DNA of 64,000 bases from Stenotrophomonas sp. ESTM1D_MKCIP4_1 (GCF_003086895.1 NZ_CP026004.1:1648731-1712730), one strand, 5' to 3'. Positions 8,915 through 18,199 are shown, numbered from the stretch's first letter. The notes: generated from the sequence alone by a model not told the origin. Numbers and translations are program-made.

Positions 8915-9616
8915 TTACAGCGGCAGATCGAACACCAGCACTTCGGCGTCGTTGCCGTTTTCCAGCGTCAGCTGTGCTTCGTCGCTGATCTGCAGTGCGT
9001 CACCGGCATCCAGGGTGATGCCGTTCACCTGCAGCTGGCCACGGGCGACCTGCACATAGGCGCCACGGCCATTGCCCAGTGCGTGGTGCAGCTTCTGGCT
9101 GCCATCAAGGATGGTGGCGTAGATGCGGGCATCCTGCTGGATGCGCAGCGAACCGTCGGCACCATCGGGCGAGGCGATCAGGCGCAGCTGGCCGCGCTTG
9201 GTTTCCGGCGCGAAATGGGTCTCGCGGTAGGACGGTTCGATGTTCTCGCTGTCCGGGAAGACCCAGATCTGCAGGAAGTGCACCGGATCGGTGGCCGAGT
9301 GGTTGAACTCGCTGTGGCTGACGCCGCTGCCGGCGCTCATCACCTGCACGTCGCCGTAGCGCAGCACCGAGCCGGTGCCCATCGAGTCCTTGTGCTCCAG
9401 CGCACCGCCCAGCACGTAGGAAATGATTTCCATGTTGCTGTGGCTGTGGGTGCCGAAGCCCTGGCCGCCGATGACCTTGTCTTCGTTGATGACGCGCAGC
9501 GGGCCGAAGCTGACGTAGCGCGGGTCGTAGTAGCCGGCGAAGGAGAAGGTGTGGCGGGAGGACAGCCAGCCATGCTCGGCCAGGCCACGGGTAGCGCTCT
9601 TGCGGATCTGCAGCAT
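8915..9616 (-). CDS. Pirin family protein (YhhW-like bicupin)
   Basis: A 233-residue pirin. The N-terminal cupin has the metal-binding pattern GFGTHSHSNMEIISYVLGG, followed by GVSHSEFNH, which supplies the His and Glu ligands. A shorter C-terminal cupin ends EVLVFDLPL. Some family members cleave quercetin; the physiological role is generally unknown. ATG 9616 has a strong AAGGAGAAATC upstream. It is divergent from a LysR-type gene, a common arrangement in which the regulator controls the pirin. Confidence 0.9.
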   Translation of the reverse strand: MLQIRKSATRGLAEHGWLSSRHTFSFAGYYDPRYVSFGPLRVINEDKVIGGQGFGTHSHSNMEIISYVLGGALEHKDSMGTGSVLRYGDVQVMSAGSGVSHSEFNHSATDPVHFLQIWVFPDSENIEPSYRETHFAPETKRGQLRLIASPDGADGSLRIQQDARIYATILDGSQKLHHALGNGRGAYVQVARGQLQVNGITLDAGDALQISDEAQLTLENGNDAEVLVFDLPL

Positions 9617-9693
9617 GATGATTTCTCCTTGTTCGATGGTTTCGATGGGGCGGGGTGGGCCGGTGGCCGCTGTGTTTCCCCGTTGGAGAGAAG

Positions 9694-9756
9694 TATCCGC
9701 TTGCACCGTGGGTTTGAAAAACGGATAGTTTTGACAGCCATCATCGAAAATTTCGA
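9694..9756. promoter_or_regulatory. Candidate LysR-type control region between pirin and lysR
   Basis: The divergent intergenic region holds TATCCG at 9694-9699 facing CGGATA at 9722-9727. A perfect 6-1-6 palindrome, TCGAAAATTTCGA, at 9744-9756 abuts the lysR start codon. A TTGACA hexamer at 9731-9736 has no good -10 box on the plus strand. Autoregulation by the LysR protein is an inference. Confidence 0.4.
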
Positions 9757-10671
9757 ATGCTCAAGCTCAGCCTGGATGCCCTGCAGATCCTGGACGCCAT
9801 CGACCGCCGCGGCTCCTTTGCCGGCGCGGGCAAGGCCCTGCACAAGGTGCCCTCGACCATCTCCTACACCGTGGCCAAGCTGGAGGAGGACCTGGGCGTC
9901 CAGCTGTTCGACCGGGTCGGCCCCCGTGCGGAGCTGACCGAGGCCGGTCGGGCGCTGCTGGACGAGGGCCGCCACCTGCTGCGGGCTGCCCGTGAACTGG
10001 AGCTGCGGGTGCGGCGGGTGGCCTCCGGTTGGGAGGCGGAGCTGACTCTGGCGGTGGATTCGGTGTTTCCGACCTGGCTGCTGGGCCCGGACATTGCTGC
10101 GTTTCGCGGTATCGAGGCGCCGACGCGGCTGCGTCTGTTCGGCGAGGCGTTGTCGGGTACCTGGGAGGCCCTGCTGGACCGCCGCGCCGACCTGCTGGTG
10201 GGCGCGGCCGGCGAGGGACCCAGTGGCGGTGGCTACGTGGTGGAGCCGCTGGGAAGCGTGGCGTTTGTGTTCGCGGTGGCTCCCCATCATCCGTTGGCGC
10301 AGGCGCCGGGTGTGCTGGGGCGCGAGCAGCTGGCCGAGCATTGCGCCATTGCCGTGTCCGATTCCGCGCGGCGGTTGCTGCCACGCACGGTCGGCCTGCT
10401 GATGGGGCAGGAGATCCTGACGGTGCCGGACATGGCCAGCAAGTTGAACCTGCAGTGCCAGGGCGTGGGTTTCGGTTTTCTGCCCGAGCCGTGCGCGCGC
10501 GCAGCGGTGGCCCGTGGCCAGCTGGTGATCCGCGAAGTGGAGGAGCACAAACCGGAGGAAACGTTCTGGCTGGCCTGGCGCACGGGTGAGGATGGCGCGG
10601 CATTGCGCTGGTGGCGCGAGCGGTTGCGCAGGCCGGAGCTGCTGGCGCAGTGGTGGCAGGCAATGGGGTAG
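9757..10671 (+). CDS. LysR-family transcriptional regulator
   Basis: A 304-residue regulator. The N-terminal winged helix-turn-helix is clear (LQILDAIDRRGSFAGAGKAL, then STISYTVAKLEEDLGVQLFDR). A periplasmic-binding-like effector domain follows from about residue 90. It is divergent from a pirin gene and probably regulates it. The TAG stop at 10669-10671 is formed by the GTAG terminus of a SMAG-type palindrome (10668-10690). Confidence 0.9.
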   Translation: MLKLSLDALQILDAIDRRGSFAGAGKALHKVPSTISYTVAKLEEDLGVQLFDRVGPRAELTEAGRALLDEGRHLLRAARELELRVRRVASGWEAELTLAVDSVFPTWLLGPDIAAFRGIEAPTRLRLFGEALSGTWEALLDRRADLLVGAAGEGPSGGGYVVEPLGSVAFVFAVAPHHPLAQAPGVLGREQLAEHCAIAVSDSARRLLPRTVGLLMGQEILTVPDMASKLNLQCQGVGFGFLPEPCARAAVARGQLVIREVEEHKPEETFWLAWRTGEDGAALRWWRERLRRPELLAQWWQAMG

Positions 10672-10789
10672 ATCCACGCCATGCGTGGAGGGGGGGGGGT
10701 CTGCAGGGCTGCGCCCTGCACCTGCCGAATCAACGTCGACGGCAACGTCAACGTCAACGTCAACGGCAGAAGCTGGTTATCCGTGGGAT

Positions 10790-10891
10790 GGCGGGGTGGG
10801 TCCGGTTGCGGGGGACGCTGCAAGTACGTCCATGTAAGCTCGGTCGCGCCATCCATGGCGCTCACGCCCCCGCAACCGGACCCACCCCGCC
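10790..10891. repeat. Composite hairpin element, copy A
   Basis: Perfect 25-bp inverted arms (10790-10814 and 10867-10891) enclose a 52-nt core. The core starts ACGC and ends CTCACG, and holds GCTCGGTCGC followed by the small hairpin GCGCCATCCATGGCGC. Copies B to E (35030-35133, 23851-23956, 24032-24191, 35997-36100) have the same kind of core but different arms. I do not know a name for this family. Confidence 0.8.
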
Positions 10892-11100
10892 TTCGACAGT
10901 TTTCCGCGATCTGTCGGAACGGCACGGGGTCGGATCCCGTTGCTGTGCAACGGGCTCTGACCCCGGACTTGTTTCGATACCTGACAGATGTGTCGACCAG
11001 GGTCGACACCTGCCAAATGCCGCGCGCTCCAAACGTTGTTGCCGGCCAGCGGCCGGCACTACCGCAGGTGCAGGGCGCAGCCCTGCCGAAGGCACAAAAA

Positions 11101-11126
11101 AAACAGCAGGCCGAGGCCTGCTGTTT
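11101..11126 (-). terminator. Terminator of the tRNA-Arg cluster
   Basis: A stem AAACAGCAGG with CCTGCTGTTT is followed, on the minus strand, by a run of T. It lies 9 bp past the 3' end of the last tRNA-Arg gene. Confidence 0.75.
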
Positions 11127-11134
11127 CGGTGTAA

Positions 11135-11211
11135 TGGTGCGCCCGGAGAGATTCGAACTCCCGACCGCCTGGTTCGTAGCCAGGTACTCTATCCAACTGA
11201 GCTACGGGCGC
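11135..11211 (-). tRNA. tRNA-Arg(ACG), third copy in transcription order
   Basis: A 77-nt gene including an encoded CCA. The 7-bp acceptor stem is GCGCCCG with CGGGCGC, the anticodon loop CTACGAA gives ACG, and the T arm is GGGAGTTCGAATCTCTC-like. It is identical to the two other copies at 11244 and 11391. Confidence 0.97.
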
Positions 11212-11243
11212 CAATTACATAAACTTGTTGTATTGATCGTGTG

Positions 11244-11320
11244 TGGTGCGCCCGGAGAGATTCGAACTCCCGACCGCCTGGTTCGTAGCCAGGTACTCTA
11301 TCCAACTGAGCTACGGGCGC
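11244..11320 (-). tRNA. tRNA-Arg(ACG), second copy
   Basis: Identical in all 77 nt to the flanking copies, with an encoded CCA and anticodon ACG. Spacers of 32 bp and 70 bp separate it from its neighbours. The spacers lack strong promoters, so the three genes are probably co-transcribed. Confidence 0.97.
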
Positions 11321-11390
11321 GCGGTACACAATCAATTTGTTACTTCATTTTACTGCATCTTCCAGCGGCGGATGCTGGAAGCCTGTCGAG

Positions 11391-11467
11391 TGGTGCGCCC
11401 GGAGAGATTCGAACTCCCGACCGCCTGGTTCGTAGCCAGGTACTCTATCCAACTGAGCTACGGGCGC
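11391..11467 (-). tRNA. tRNA-Arg(ACG), first copy
   Basis: First of three identical tRNA-Arg genes. Its first 10 nt overlap the 3' end of the upstream hydrolase frame, whose TAG stop (11458-11460) is formed by tRNA positions 8-10 (the TAG of CCCGTAGC). The promoter at 11485-11513 lies inside that coding frame. Confidence 0.97.
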
Positions 11468-12384
11468 CCTGCGACAGGAGCGGAATTATGCGGATGTCGG
11501 CGGCTGTCGTCAACGCTTTTGTGAAAATTTTCATTCAACTGAATGAAAAAGCTCTCCGCCACAATGTCTGGCGCCTTCATCCACGCGAAGTGATCGGCAC
11601 GCGTCCCCAGTTCCTGCGCGGACAGCACGCGCACGCGTGAGGCCACATTCGGCAGCTTGGCCAGCAGCGCGTGCATGGAGCCGGGCGGCGCGAACCAATC
11701 ATCGGCCATCAGCACCGCCTGCGCGCTGCCATGGATGCGTGCCAGCTGCGCATCAAGATCCTCGTGCATGCCCACGGCGGCGTAGTGGTTGTTCAGGCCC
11801 ACACGTGCCCAGTCCGCGATCAGGCCACGCGCTTCGGTGCCGCCAAAGCCAAGGCGGCGGCCGTGCAGTACACCCTGGCGGCGCGCGATCCATGGCAGGA
11901 AGCGGTAGAACAGCGGAAGCAGCCAGCCGCGCGGGGCCGGGAACACGCGCCAGAACGGCGTGCCACTGGCCGCCAGCCACAGGCGCTGGAAACGGTCCGG
12001 GTTGCGCCCCGCATGCAGGCAGGCGAGCTGCCCGCCCAGGCTGTGTCCACCGATGATCCAGGGCAGGGCGCTGGCCGCTTCGTCTTCGCGGCCCAGCACG
12101 GCCTGGCTGGTCGGCAGATCCTGCTCGAGGATCTCGCGATACCCCCAGTCGGTGGTACGCGACGGGCGCAGGGAACTGCTGCCGTTGCCGCGCCACTCGT
12201 GCAGGTAGACGGCGACGCCACGTGCGGCCAGTGCCTGCGCCAGCGGCAGGTAGTGGCGCGCGGCCACACCCAGCGCCGGCAGCCACAGCAGGCGCGCCAC
12301 GGGGTCGGCAGGCACGCAGGCGATGATTTCGTAACGGTGGCCATCGCCGCTGTCCACGGCGAAGGTGCGCGGCGTATCGGTCAT
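11458..12384 (-). CDS. Alpha/beta hydrolase, serine aminopeptidase-like
   Basis: A 308-residue hydrolase of unknown substrate. It shows the core strand LLWLPALGVAARHYLPLAQ, the nucleophile elbow GGHSLGGQLA and a downstream acid/His region ending TRADHFAWMKAPD. Its ATG overlaps the thiD stop as ATGA, so translation is coupled. The C-terminal residues (about the last 20, FHKSVDDSRRHPHNSAP...) are encoded by the promoter and 5' end of tRNA-Arg, and the stop codon lies inside the tRNA. The functional protein probably ends close to the conserved WMKAPDIV, so the tail may be a read-into-tRNA extension. Confidence 0.82.
   Translation of the reverse strand: MTDTPRTFAVDSGDGHRYEIIACVPADPVARLLWLPALGVAARHYLPLAQALAARGVAVYLHEWRGNGSSSLRPSRTTDWGYREILEQDLPTSQAVLGREDEAASALPWIIGGHSLGGQLACLHAGRNPDRFQRLWLAASGTPFWRVFPAPRGWLLPLFYRFLPWIARRQGVLHGRRLGFGGTEARGLIADWARVGLNNHYAAVGMHEDLDAQLARIHGSAQAVLMADDWFAPPGSMHALLAKLPNVASRVRVLSAQELGTRADHFAWMKAPDIVAESFFIQLNENFHKSVDDSRRHPHNSAPVAGRP
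11485..11513 (-). promoter_or_regulatory. Promoter of the tRNA-Arg cluster
   Basis: On the minus strand: a -35 box TTGACG (11508-11513), a 17-nt spacer and a -10 box CATAAT (11485-11490), about 17 bp before the first tRNA. The match to sigma-70 is strong for such a GC-rich genome. It sits within the 3' coding part of the hydrolase gene. Confidence 0.7.
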
Positions 12385-13190
12385 GCGTGTGGCGCCGCGC
12401 CGAAGTGGTCCAGCACCAGCACCTCGCTGCGTCCGGGCGCATAGCCCTGCTGCAGGCCGCGCGCCACGTAGTCGATGCCGGCTTCGCAGGCGTTGGCCAG
12501 GCTCAACCCGTTGCACAGCTGTGCGGCGATGGCCGAGGCCAGCGTGCAGCCGGTGCCATGTGCATCCAGCGGCAGCCGTGCGTGGATGAACTCCTCGCTG
12601 CTGACGCCATCGAAATAGCGGTCGATCACCCGGTTGCCTTCATGCAGGTGGCCACCCTTCAGCAGCACCGCGCCGGCGCCCATGTCCAGCAGGGCTGCAG
12701 CGGCCTGTTCGGCCTGGTCGGCGTTGGTGATGCTGCCGCCGACCAGCAGCTCGGCTTCCGGGGTATTGGGAGTGATCAGCGTTGCCAGCGGCAGCAGGCG
12801 TTCGCGCATCGCCTGCAGCGCGCTGTCTTCCAGCAGGCGTGCGCCGCTGGTGGCGACCATCACCGGGTCCAGCACCACGTGTGCGGGGCGGCGCTGTGCA
12901 AGCACATCGGCGACGGTGTGGATGACCTCGGCATTGGCCAGCATGCCGAGCTTGACGGCGTGGATGTCGAAATCATCGAAGCAGGCGTCCAGCTGCGCGC
13001 GCAGGAAGGCGACCGGTGGCACGTGCACGGCGATGACGCCGCGGGTGTTCTGCGCCGTCAATGCTGCGATGGCGGACAGGCCATGTACGCGGTGCGCGGC
13101 GAAGGCCTTCAGATCGGCCTGGATGCCGGCGCCACCGCCGGAATCGGAGCCGGCGATGGTGAGGGCGGAAGCGGGAGTGGTCGGGCTCAT
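12381..13190 (-). CDS. thiD: Hydroxymethylpyrimidine/phosphomethylpyrimidine kinase
   Basis: Thiamine salvage and synthesis: phosphorylates HMP and HMP-P. The 269-residue ribokinase-fold protein shows [20 protein letters not shown] at the start, [34 protein letters not shown] and the anion-hole/catalytic motif [16 protein letters not shown] 13190 is the usual start. No other thiamine gene is in the window. The stop overlaps the start of a hydrolase gene by ATGA. Confidence 0.95.
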   Translation of the reverse strand: MSPTTPASALTIAGSDSGGGAGIQADLKAFAAHRVHGLSAIAALTAQNTRGVIAVHVPPVAFLRAQLDACFDDFDIHAVKLGMLANAEVIHTVADVLAQRRPAHVVLDPVMVATSGARLLEDSALQAMRERLLPLATLITPNTPEAELLVGGSITNADQAEQAAAALLDMGAGAVLLKGGHLHEGNRVIDRYFDGVSSEEFIHARLPLDAHGTGCTLASAIAAQLCNGLSLANACEAGIDYVARGLQQGYAPGRSEVLVLDHFGAAPHA

Positions 13191-13222
13191 GCAGCGATTG
13201 TGCCGTGGTCCCGCAGGGGAAG

Positions 13223-13302
13223 GTAGATCCACGCCATGCGTGGATGCGCTGGATCCGGCAGCCGGGGTCAGAGCCTTCTACGCGGGAGAGGGATCTGACC
13301 CC
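13223..13302. repeat. SMAG-type palindrome and GGGGTC palindrome upstream of thiD
   Basis: A GTAGATCCACGCC...GGATGC palindrome at 13223-13245 is followed by a GGGGTC...GACCCC palindrome at 13264-13302. Both fall in the short gap between thiD and the DUF1275 gene. Confidence 0.65.
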
Positions 13303-13311
13303 CGCCCATCC

Positions 13312-13980
13312 TCAGTGCCGCCAGCGCGCCCACTGCTGGTACAGCACGTAGACGATGCCGGTCAGGCCGGTGAGCAGGGCAGGCGCCAGCAGGGCGTCGT
13401 AGCGGAAACGCATGAACAACCACGCGCCGAGGATGCCGCCGCCGAGGAAGCCGCTGATGATCAGGCCGCTGAGGGTGAGCCGGCGCACCTGCAGGGGCAG
13501 GCCGCGCAGCAGATGGCCCAGGCCGATGCCGAGGTCGGTGAACATGCCGCTCAGATGCGTGGTACGCACCACCGCGCCGCTGAACGTGGTGGCCATCGCG
13601 TTCTGCAGGCCGCAGGCCATGGCGGCGGCGAGGGCTCCCCAGATCTGCTGCTGCTCGAACAGTGGAATGGCCACCAGCAGCAGCGTGGATTCGATGGCCA
13701 GCGCCACGCCGTAGCGGCGGCCCAGCTGCAGGGTGTTGTCCTGGATCAGCAGGCCGCTGAGCATCGCGCCCAGCGAGAAGGCGATCAGCAGGCCCCAGAG
13801 GTGGCCCACGGCGCGCCAGTCACCCTCGGCGATGGCCATGCCCAGCTGGCTGGTGCTGCCGGTCATGTGGCTGACCGCCTGATGCTCGAAGCCCAGGAAA
13901 CCCACCACGTTGACCATGCCGGCCACGCTGGACAAGGCGACGGCGCCGATCCAGACCCAGGTGGGCAGGCGGATTCCCAT
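13312..13980 (-). CDS. DUF1275 (YoaK-like) inner-membrane protein
   Basis: A 222-residue protein with about six membrane segments. Family hallmarks are an early [11 protein letters not shown], then [11 protein letters not shown] and a repeat-like [20 protein letters not shown]. Function is unknown for the family. It lies 10 bp downstream of a small lipoprotein gene and PhoH on the same strand, so it may be the last gene of that operon. Confidence 0.85.
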   Translation of the reverse strand: MGIRLPTWVWIGAVALSSVAGMVNVVGFLGFEHQAVSHMTGSTSQLGMAIAEGDWRAVGHLWGLLIAFSLGAMLSGLLIQDNTLQLGRRYGVALAIESTLLLVAIPLFEQQQIWGALAAAMACGLQNAMATTFSGAVVRTTHLSGMFTDLGIGLGHLLRGLPLQVRRLTLSGLIISGFLGGGILGAWLFMRFRYDALLAPALLTGLTGIVYVLYQQWARWRH

Positions 13981-13989
13981 GCCGCCGCC

Positions 13990-14499
13990 TCAGGGCGACG
14001 GCACTTTGCCGCCGTTGAACTGCAGGTCGCTGAAGCTACCGCTGGCCGGATCGAACACCGCGCCCCAGAACTGCCGGCCACCATCGCACACGCGGATCGC
14101 TTCGCGCGCCGGATTGGTTGTGGCGCCGTCAGGCAGGTGGAACGCGTTGATGTAGATCAACTGCTGGCCACCGCTTTCGATGCCCACGTACTGGCGATCG
14201 AAATCCAACACGTGCGGAACCTGGGCTTCCAGCGAGGACAGCCTGGCTTCCATCTGGTCCACCTGCTGCCGGCTCGGCGCCCAGTAACCCGTCACCCGCC
14301 CGGCCTCGCGGCCGGGGCTTGTGCGCGAGCAGGTGTCCAGCACCTGCGCGGCGATGACGGGGCGGGTGACCACCCACGATTGGCCGGTACGCTCGGCGGT
14401 CGGCACGCTGGCCGGGCCGCGCGTGGTGGTGCAGGCGGCCAGTGCGGCTGCGAGGGCGATCGCAGCCGTGGGCAGCAGCAGGCGGGTGAAACGGTTCAC
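13990..14499 (-). CDS. Small lipoprotein, function unknown
   Basis: A 169-residue protein with a lipoprotein signal ([23 protein letters not shown]). The rest is soluble and I do not recognise a domain. Two Cys beyond the lipobox (in LDTCSR and RVCDGG) could form a disulfide. The start is GTG 14499, which overlaps the phoH stop as GTGA and has GGAGGTGTT upstream, so it is translationally coupled to PhoH. Confidence 0.75.
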   Translation of the reverse strand: MNRFTRLLLPTAAIALAAALAACTTTRGPASVPTAERTGQSWVVTRPVIAAQVLDTCSRTSPGREAGRVTGYWAPSRQQVDQMEARLSSLEAQVPHVLDFDRQYVGIESGGQQLIYINAFHLPDGATTNPAREAIRVCDGGRQFWGAVFDPASGSFSDLQFNGGKVPSP

Positions 14500-15896
14500 A
14501 ACACCTCCGAAGCATAATCGGCCAGGCGCGAACGCTCGCCACGGCGCAGGGTGATATGCGCACTATGCGGCCAGTTCTTGAAGCGGTCCACCGCGTAGGT
14601 CAGGCCCGAGGTGGTTTCGGTCAGGTACGGGGTATCAATCTGTTCGACGTTGCCCAGGCAGACGATCTTGGTGCCGGGGCCGGCACGGGTGATCAGCGTC
14701 TTCATCTGCTTCGGGGTGAGGTTCTGCGCCTCGTCCAGGATCAGATAACGCGACAGGAAGGTGCGCCCGCGCATGAAGTTCATCGAACGGATCTTGATGC
14801 GGCTGGCCAGCAGATCGTTGGTGGCCTGCCGGCCCCAGGTGCCGCCTTCCTGGTTGTGGGTGAGCACTTCCAGGTTGTCGGTCAGCGCGCCCATCCACGG
14901 GGTCATCTTTTCTTCTTCGGTGCCGGGCAGGAAGCCGATGTCCTCGCCCACGCTCACCGTGGCGCGGGTCATGATGATTTCGCGATAGCGCTGCTGGTCC
15001 ATCGTCTGCGCCAGGCCGGCAGCCAGGGCCAGCAGGGTCTTGCCGGTGCCGGCGGTGCCGAGCAGGGTGACGAAGTCGATCTCCGGGTCCATCAGTGCGT
15101 TGAGCGCGAAGTTCTGTTCGCGGTTGCGTGCGCTGATGCCCCACACGGCATGGCTGCCGTGGCGGAAATCATCAACCAGCGACAGCACCACCTTGCCATC
15201 GCCCACCACGCGGCTGACGCGCAGTTCGACTTCATCTTCGCCCGGCAGGTAGACGTACTGGTTCGGGTACCACTCCTCGCCGTCCTGGGCGAGGATTTCG
15301 TAGTGGGTGCGGCCCTTGTCGCTCCAGCTGCGCAGGTCCTCGCCGTGGCGCTTCCAGAAGTCTTCCGGCAGTTCGGTGGCGCCGGTGTACAGCAGGCTGA
15401 AATCATCCAGCGCGCGGTCGTTCTCGTAGTCCTCGGACACGATGCCTGCGATGGCGGCCTTGATCCGCAGGTTGATGTCCTTGGAAACGAACACCACCGG
15501 CAGGTCCGGGGTTTCTTCCTTCAGGGCAAGGATGGCGCCGAGGATGGCGTTGTCCGGGATGACCTTGCCGAAGCTCTTGCCTGCATCGAAATGGCTGGTC
15601 TGGAAGCGCAGCTTGCCGGCGCTCTGCTTGCCCCGCAATTGCAGGCCGTTGGGACGCTGCAGCGGAATGCCGTCGGCCAGGTTGTCCAGGCCCGATTCCT
15701 GCACCAGCTCGTTGAGGAAGCGGCTGACCTGGCGCGCGTTGCGGCTCGCTTCGGACGTTCCCTTCTTGCCGTTGTCCAGCTCCTCGATCACCTGCATGGG
15801 CAGGTAGACGTCATGTTCCTCGAATTTGAACAGCGCGGTGGGATCGTGCATCAGCACGTTGGTATCCAGCACGTAGATGCGCTTGCCTCGGGTCAT
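14496..15896 (-). CDS. PhoH family ATPase with N-terminal PIN domain (PhoH2-type)
   Basis: A 466-residue fusion. An N-terminal PIN nuclease domain ([37 protein letters not shown]) is followed by a PhoH RNA helicase/ATPase domain with Walker A GTAGTGKT and Walker [14 protein letters not shown]-PhoH proteins act on RNA in studied cases; the cellular target here is unknown. Two in-frame ATGs exist (15902, 15896). The second was chosen because AGGA is too close to the first. Confidence 0.92.
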   Translation of the reverse strand: MTRGKRIYVLDTNVLMHDPTALFKFEEHDVYLPMQVIEELDNGKKGTSEASRNARQVSRFLNELVQESGLDNLADGIPLQRPNGLQLRGKQSAGKLRFQTSHFDAGKSFGKVIPDNAILGAILALKEETPDLPVVFVSKDINLRIKAAIAGIVSEDYENDRALDDFSLLYTGATELPEDFWKRHGEDLRSWSDKGRTHYEILAQDGEEWYPNQYVYLPGEDEVELRVSRVVGDGKVVLSLVDDFRHGSHAVWGISARNREQNFALNALMDPEIDFVTLLGTAGTGKTLLALAAGLAQTMDQQRYREIIMTRATVSVGEDIGFLPGTEEEKMTPWMGALTDNLEVLTHNQEGGTWGRQATNDLLASRIKIRSMNFMRGRTFLSRYLILDEAQNLTPKQMKTLITRAGPGTKIVCLGNVEQIDTPYLTETTSGLTYAVDRFKNWPHSAHITLRRGERSRLADYASEVL

Positions 15897-15977
15897 CGTC
15901 ATTTCCTGGTTACGGACAGGGAAAAACCACCACGGCCTGCAGGGCAGGGTGATGGCGGACACAGTGGGCGTTGGGAC

Positions 15978-16457
15978 TCACTTGGATTGGGCGGCCTTCA
16001 GTTCGGCAAGCACGGCGTCGGCATGGCCGGCGACCTTGACCTTGCGCCAGGACTGGATGAGTTGGCTGTCGGGAGAAATGAGGAAGGTGCTGCGTTCGAT
16101 GCCACGTACCTGCTTGCCGTACATGTTCTTCATCTTGATGACGTCGAAGGCGGTGCACAGCGCTTCGTCGGCATCGCTGACCAGCGGAAAGTTGAAACCC
16201 TGCTTGGCGCAGAAGTTGTCGTGGGACTTGACCGAGTCGCGGGAGACGCCGAGCACGACCGCGCCGGCCTTCCTGAATTCCGGCAGCAGGGCGTTGAAGT
16301 CGATGCCTTCGGTGGTGCAGCCGGGCGTGCTGTCCTTGGGGTAGAAGTACAGCACCAGCCACTGGCCGGCGTAGTCGCCGAGGGTGGACTGGTTGCCGCC
16401 GGACAGCGCCAGCGGCAGGGAAAGGGTGGTGCTGTCCAGGGTATCGCCGTTGTTCAT
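15978..16457 (-). CDS. bcp: Thioredoxin-dependent peroxiredoxin (BCP/PrxQ type)
   Basis: Reduces hydroperoxides. The 159-residue protein has the peroxidatic motif FYPKDSTPGCTTEG (Cys in PGCT). The resolving Cys five residues later, typical of many PrxQ proteins, is not seen: the sequence reads CTTEGID. It may be a 1-Cys type or use another Cys (FCAKQG or ALCTAF). ATG 16457 is preceded by AAGGACC. It sits next to gcvR, as in E. coli. Confidence 0.9.
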   Translation of the reverse strand: MNNGDTLDSTTLSLPLALSGGNQSTLGDYAGQWLVLYFYPKDSTPGCTTEGIDFNALLPEFRKAGAVVLGVSRDSVKSHDNFCAKQGFNFPLVSDADEALCTAFDVIKMKNMYGKQVRGIERSTFLISPDSQLIQSWRKVKVAGHADAVLAELKAAQSK

Positions 16458-16549
16458 GAGGTCCTTCTGTCGAGCCTGGGTTGTTTCTACGACAATTGCA
16501 TGAAACGCCACGCGCCTGTGAGAGGCGCGCGAAAAATCCGCACTTCCGA

Positions 16550-17110
16550 TCAGAATTTCATCGGGTCCATGATCGCGTCCAGGTTCAGATGGTCGCAGAA
16601 CTCAAGGAAATCATCGCGCAGTGCAGCGATGTGCATGTTGGCCGGCACGCCGATGGTGACCTGCGCGCTGAACATTTCAGCACCGGTCTGCATGGCGCGG
16701 TAACGCGTGCTCTGCAGGTTCTCGATGGTGATGCCCTGGCGGTCGAAGAAATCGGCCAGCTGGAACAGGATGCCCGGCTTGTCGGCGGCGATCACTTCCA
16801 CGATGTACGGCAGCAGGTTGGACTGCGCCAGCTTGGCTTCCGTGCGGTACCAGACCAGCTTCAGGCCTTCCTCTCGCTCAAGCCGGGTCAGCATGGCTTC
16901 CAGCTTGGCGACCGAATCCCAGGAGCCGGTGGCCAGGGCGGTGACCGAGACATCGCGGCCCACCGTGGCCAGGCGCGCGTCCACCAGATTGCAGCCGCTG
17001 TCGGCGATGCGGCGGGTGACGGACAGCAGGGGGGACTCCGGATGCGTCGTGTAGGCGTTGATCAGGAGGTGGTTTTCGCTCGGCGCGGGGCGCGGGGTGG
17101 TGTCGGTCAA
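16550..17110 (-). CDS. gcvR: Glycine cleavage system regulator GcvR-like (double ACT)
   Basis: A 186-residue protein with two ACT domains: residues about 12-90 ([34 protein letters not shown]) and about 100-180 ([32 protein letters not shown]). In E. coli GcvR antagonises the activator GcvA. The start is taken as TTG 17110 because conserved sequence begins right after it and no ATG fits. It is divergent from dapA, the same order as in enteric bacteria. Confidence 0.82.
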   Translation of the reverse strand: MTDTTPRPAPSENHLLINAYTTHPESPLLSVTRRIADSGCNLVDARLATVGRDVSVTALATGSWDSVAKLEAMLTRLEREEGLKLVWYRTEAKLAQSNLLPYIVEVIAADKPGILFQLADFFDRQGITIENLQSTRYRAMQTGAEMFSAQVTIGVPANMHIAALRDDFLEFCDHLNLDAIMDPMKF

Positions 17111-17273
17111 GGCGATTCCGGGTAATGCAGGGGTGAGTCTGAATGCCCGCCGGGGGCGGGAATCCACCGGTGTCCAGCATACTTGCCCGTGCTTTCGCGC
17201 CGCAAGTAACATTCAGGGTGCCCCCGGCCTGTCGTGGCGGGCGTTTCCCTCCCCAGCCAAGAGCAGCACGTCC

Positions 17274-18167
17274 TTGTCCCTTTCCGGCCTCATCACCGCG
17301 CTGGCGACCCCGTTCCGGGCCGACGGCTCCCTCGACCCCGATGGTTGGCAGCGCCTGCTGCACCTGCAGCTGGAAGGCGGCGTGCAGGGCGTCGTCGTTG
17401 CCGGCTCGACCGGCGAAGCAGCCACCCTCTCCGATGCCGAATACGACCAGCTGCTGGCCAGCGCGGTCGAGCACATCGCCGGCCGCGTGCCGGTCCTGGC
17501 CGGCACCGGCCTGTCCGGCACCGCCAAAACGATCGAACAGACCCGCCGCGCCGCCGCGCTCGGCGCCACCCACGCGCTGGTGGTCACCCCGCCGTACGTG
17601 CGTCCCACCCAGGCCGGCCTGATCGCGCATTACCGTGCCGTGGCCGACCAGGGCGGCCTGCCCGTGGTGCTGTACAACGTGCCCGGCCGTACCGGCTGCG
17701 ACATGCAGCCGGAGACCGTGGCCGAGCTTGCCCGCCATCCCAACATCGTGGCCATCAAGGAAGCGGTGGGTGACACCGGCCGCGTCCACGCCCTGCTGGC
17801 ACTGGCCGGCCCGGATTTCGCCGTGCTCAGCGGCGACGACGGTACCGCCGCCCGCTCGATCCAGGCGGGCATGGCCGGGCTGATCTCGGTCGGTTCCAAC
17901 GTCCTTCCCGGTGCCTACCGCCGCATGTGTGCGCTGGCCGCAGCCCACGAACATGACGCCACCGAATCCTGGGATGCGCGCTTGCAGCCGTTCCACGATT
18001 TCTGCGGAGTCGAGCCTAACCCGATCCCGGTCAAGGCGCTGCTGCGCCGTATCGGCATCGGCCATGACCTGCGCCTGCCGCTGCTGCCGCTGTCGGCGGC
18101 ACACCAGCCCGCAGCCGACCATCTTGCCGGCGACATCGCCGCCCTTGAAGCCCTTTCCAGCCACTGA
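17274..18167 (+). CDS. dapA: 4-hydroxy-tetrahydrodipicolinate synthase
   Basis: First committed step of lysine and diaminopimelate synthesis: condenses pyruvate with aspartate semialdehyde. The 297-residue TIM barrel has [13 protein letters not shown], the [10 protein letters not shown] motif with its catalytic Tyr, and the Schiff-base Lys in [11 protein letters not shown]. The start is a TTG at 17274 ([13 protein letters not shown] follows); no ATG or GTG fits the family N-terminus. It is followed 32 bp later by a bamC-like lipoprotein gene. Confidence 0.93.
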   Translation: MSLSGLITALATPFRADGSLDPDGWQRLLHLQLEGGVQGVVVAGSTGEAATLSDAEYDQLLASAVEHIAGRVPVLAGTGLSGTAKTIEQTRRAAALGATHALVVTPPYVRPTQAGLIAHYRAVADQGGLPVVLYNVPGRTGCDMQPETVAELARHPNIVAIKEAVGDTGRVHALLALAGPDFAVLSGDDGTAARSIQAGMAGLISVGSNVLPGAYRRMCALAAAHEHDATESWDARLQPFHDFCGVEPNPIPVKALLRRIGIGHDLRLPLLPLSAAHQPAADHLAGDIAALEALSSH

Positions 18168-18199
18168 CCTGTTGTCGTGGCCTGATCCAGGAGATCCAC

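Larger units (their letters stand above)
10668..11134. repeat. Gene-free repeat-rich region between lysR and the tRNA-Arg genes
   Basis: No credible gene. From left to right it holds a SMAG-type palindrome (10668-10690), a run of ten G (10690-10699), a GCAGGGC...GCCCTGC palindrome (10702-10720) repeated in inverted form near 11066-11090, a six-unit hexanucleotide tract of AACGTC type (10732-10767), a composite hairpin (10790-10891), a GGGGTC...GACCCC palindrome (10926-10964), and an inverted SMAG copy (11039-11062). The tRNA terminator closes it. Homopolymer and hexamer tracts of this kind are prone to slippage. Confidence 0.75.

Noticed and set aside
11135..11467. tRNA cluster as a prophage or island attachment site
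   Set aside because: No integrase, direct repeat of the tRNA end, or foreign-looking genes are next to it; the three tRNAs are a simple tandem array.
10681..11640. Plus-strand frame running through the tRNA-Arg genes
   Set aside because: It includes the antisense of three tRNA genes, giving the same peptide three times. This is an artefact of the tRNA repeats.
16501..16549. Hairpin between gcvR and bcp as an sRNA
   Set aside because: GCGCCTGTGAGAGGCGC is a short hairpin followed by few T; it is more easily a weak terminator after gcvR and there is no promoter for an independent RNA.
14556..16703. Plus-strand frame of about 700 codons opposite phoH and bcp
   Set aside because: It is a shadow of genes on the other strand; it spans two genes and their gap, and has no recognisable domain.
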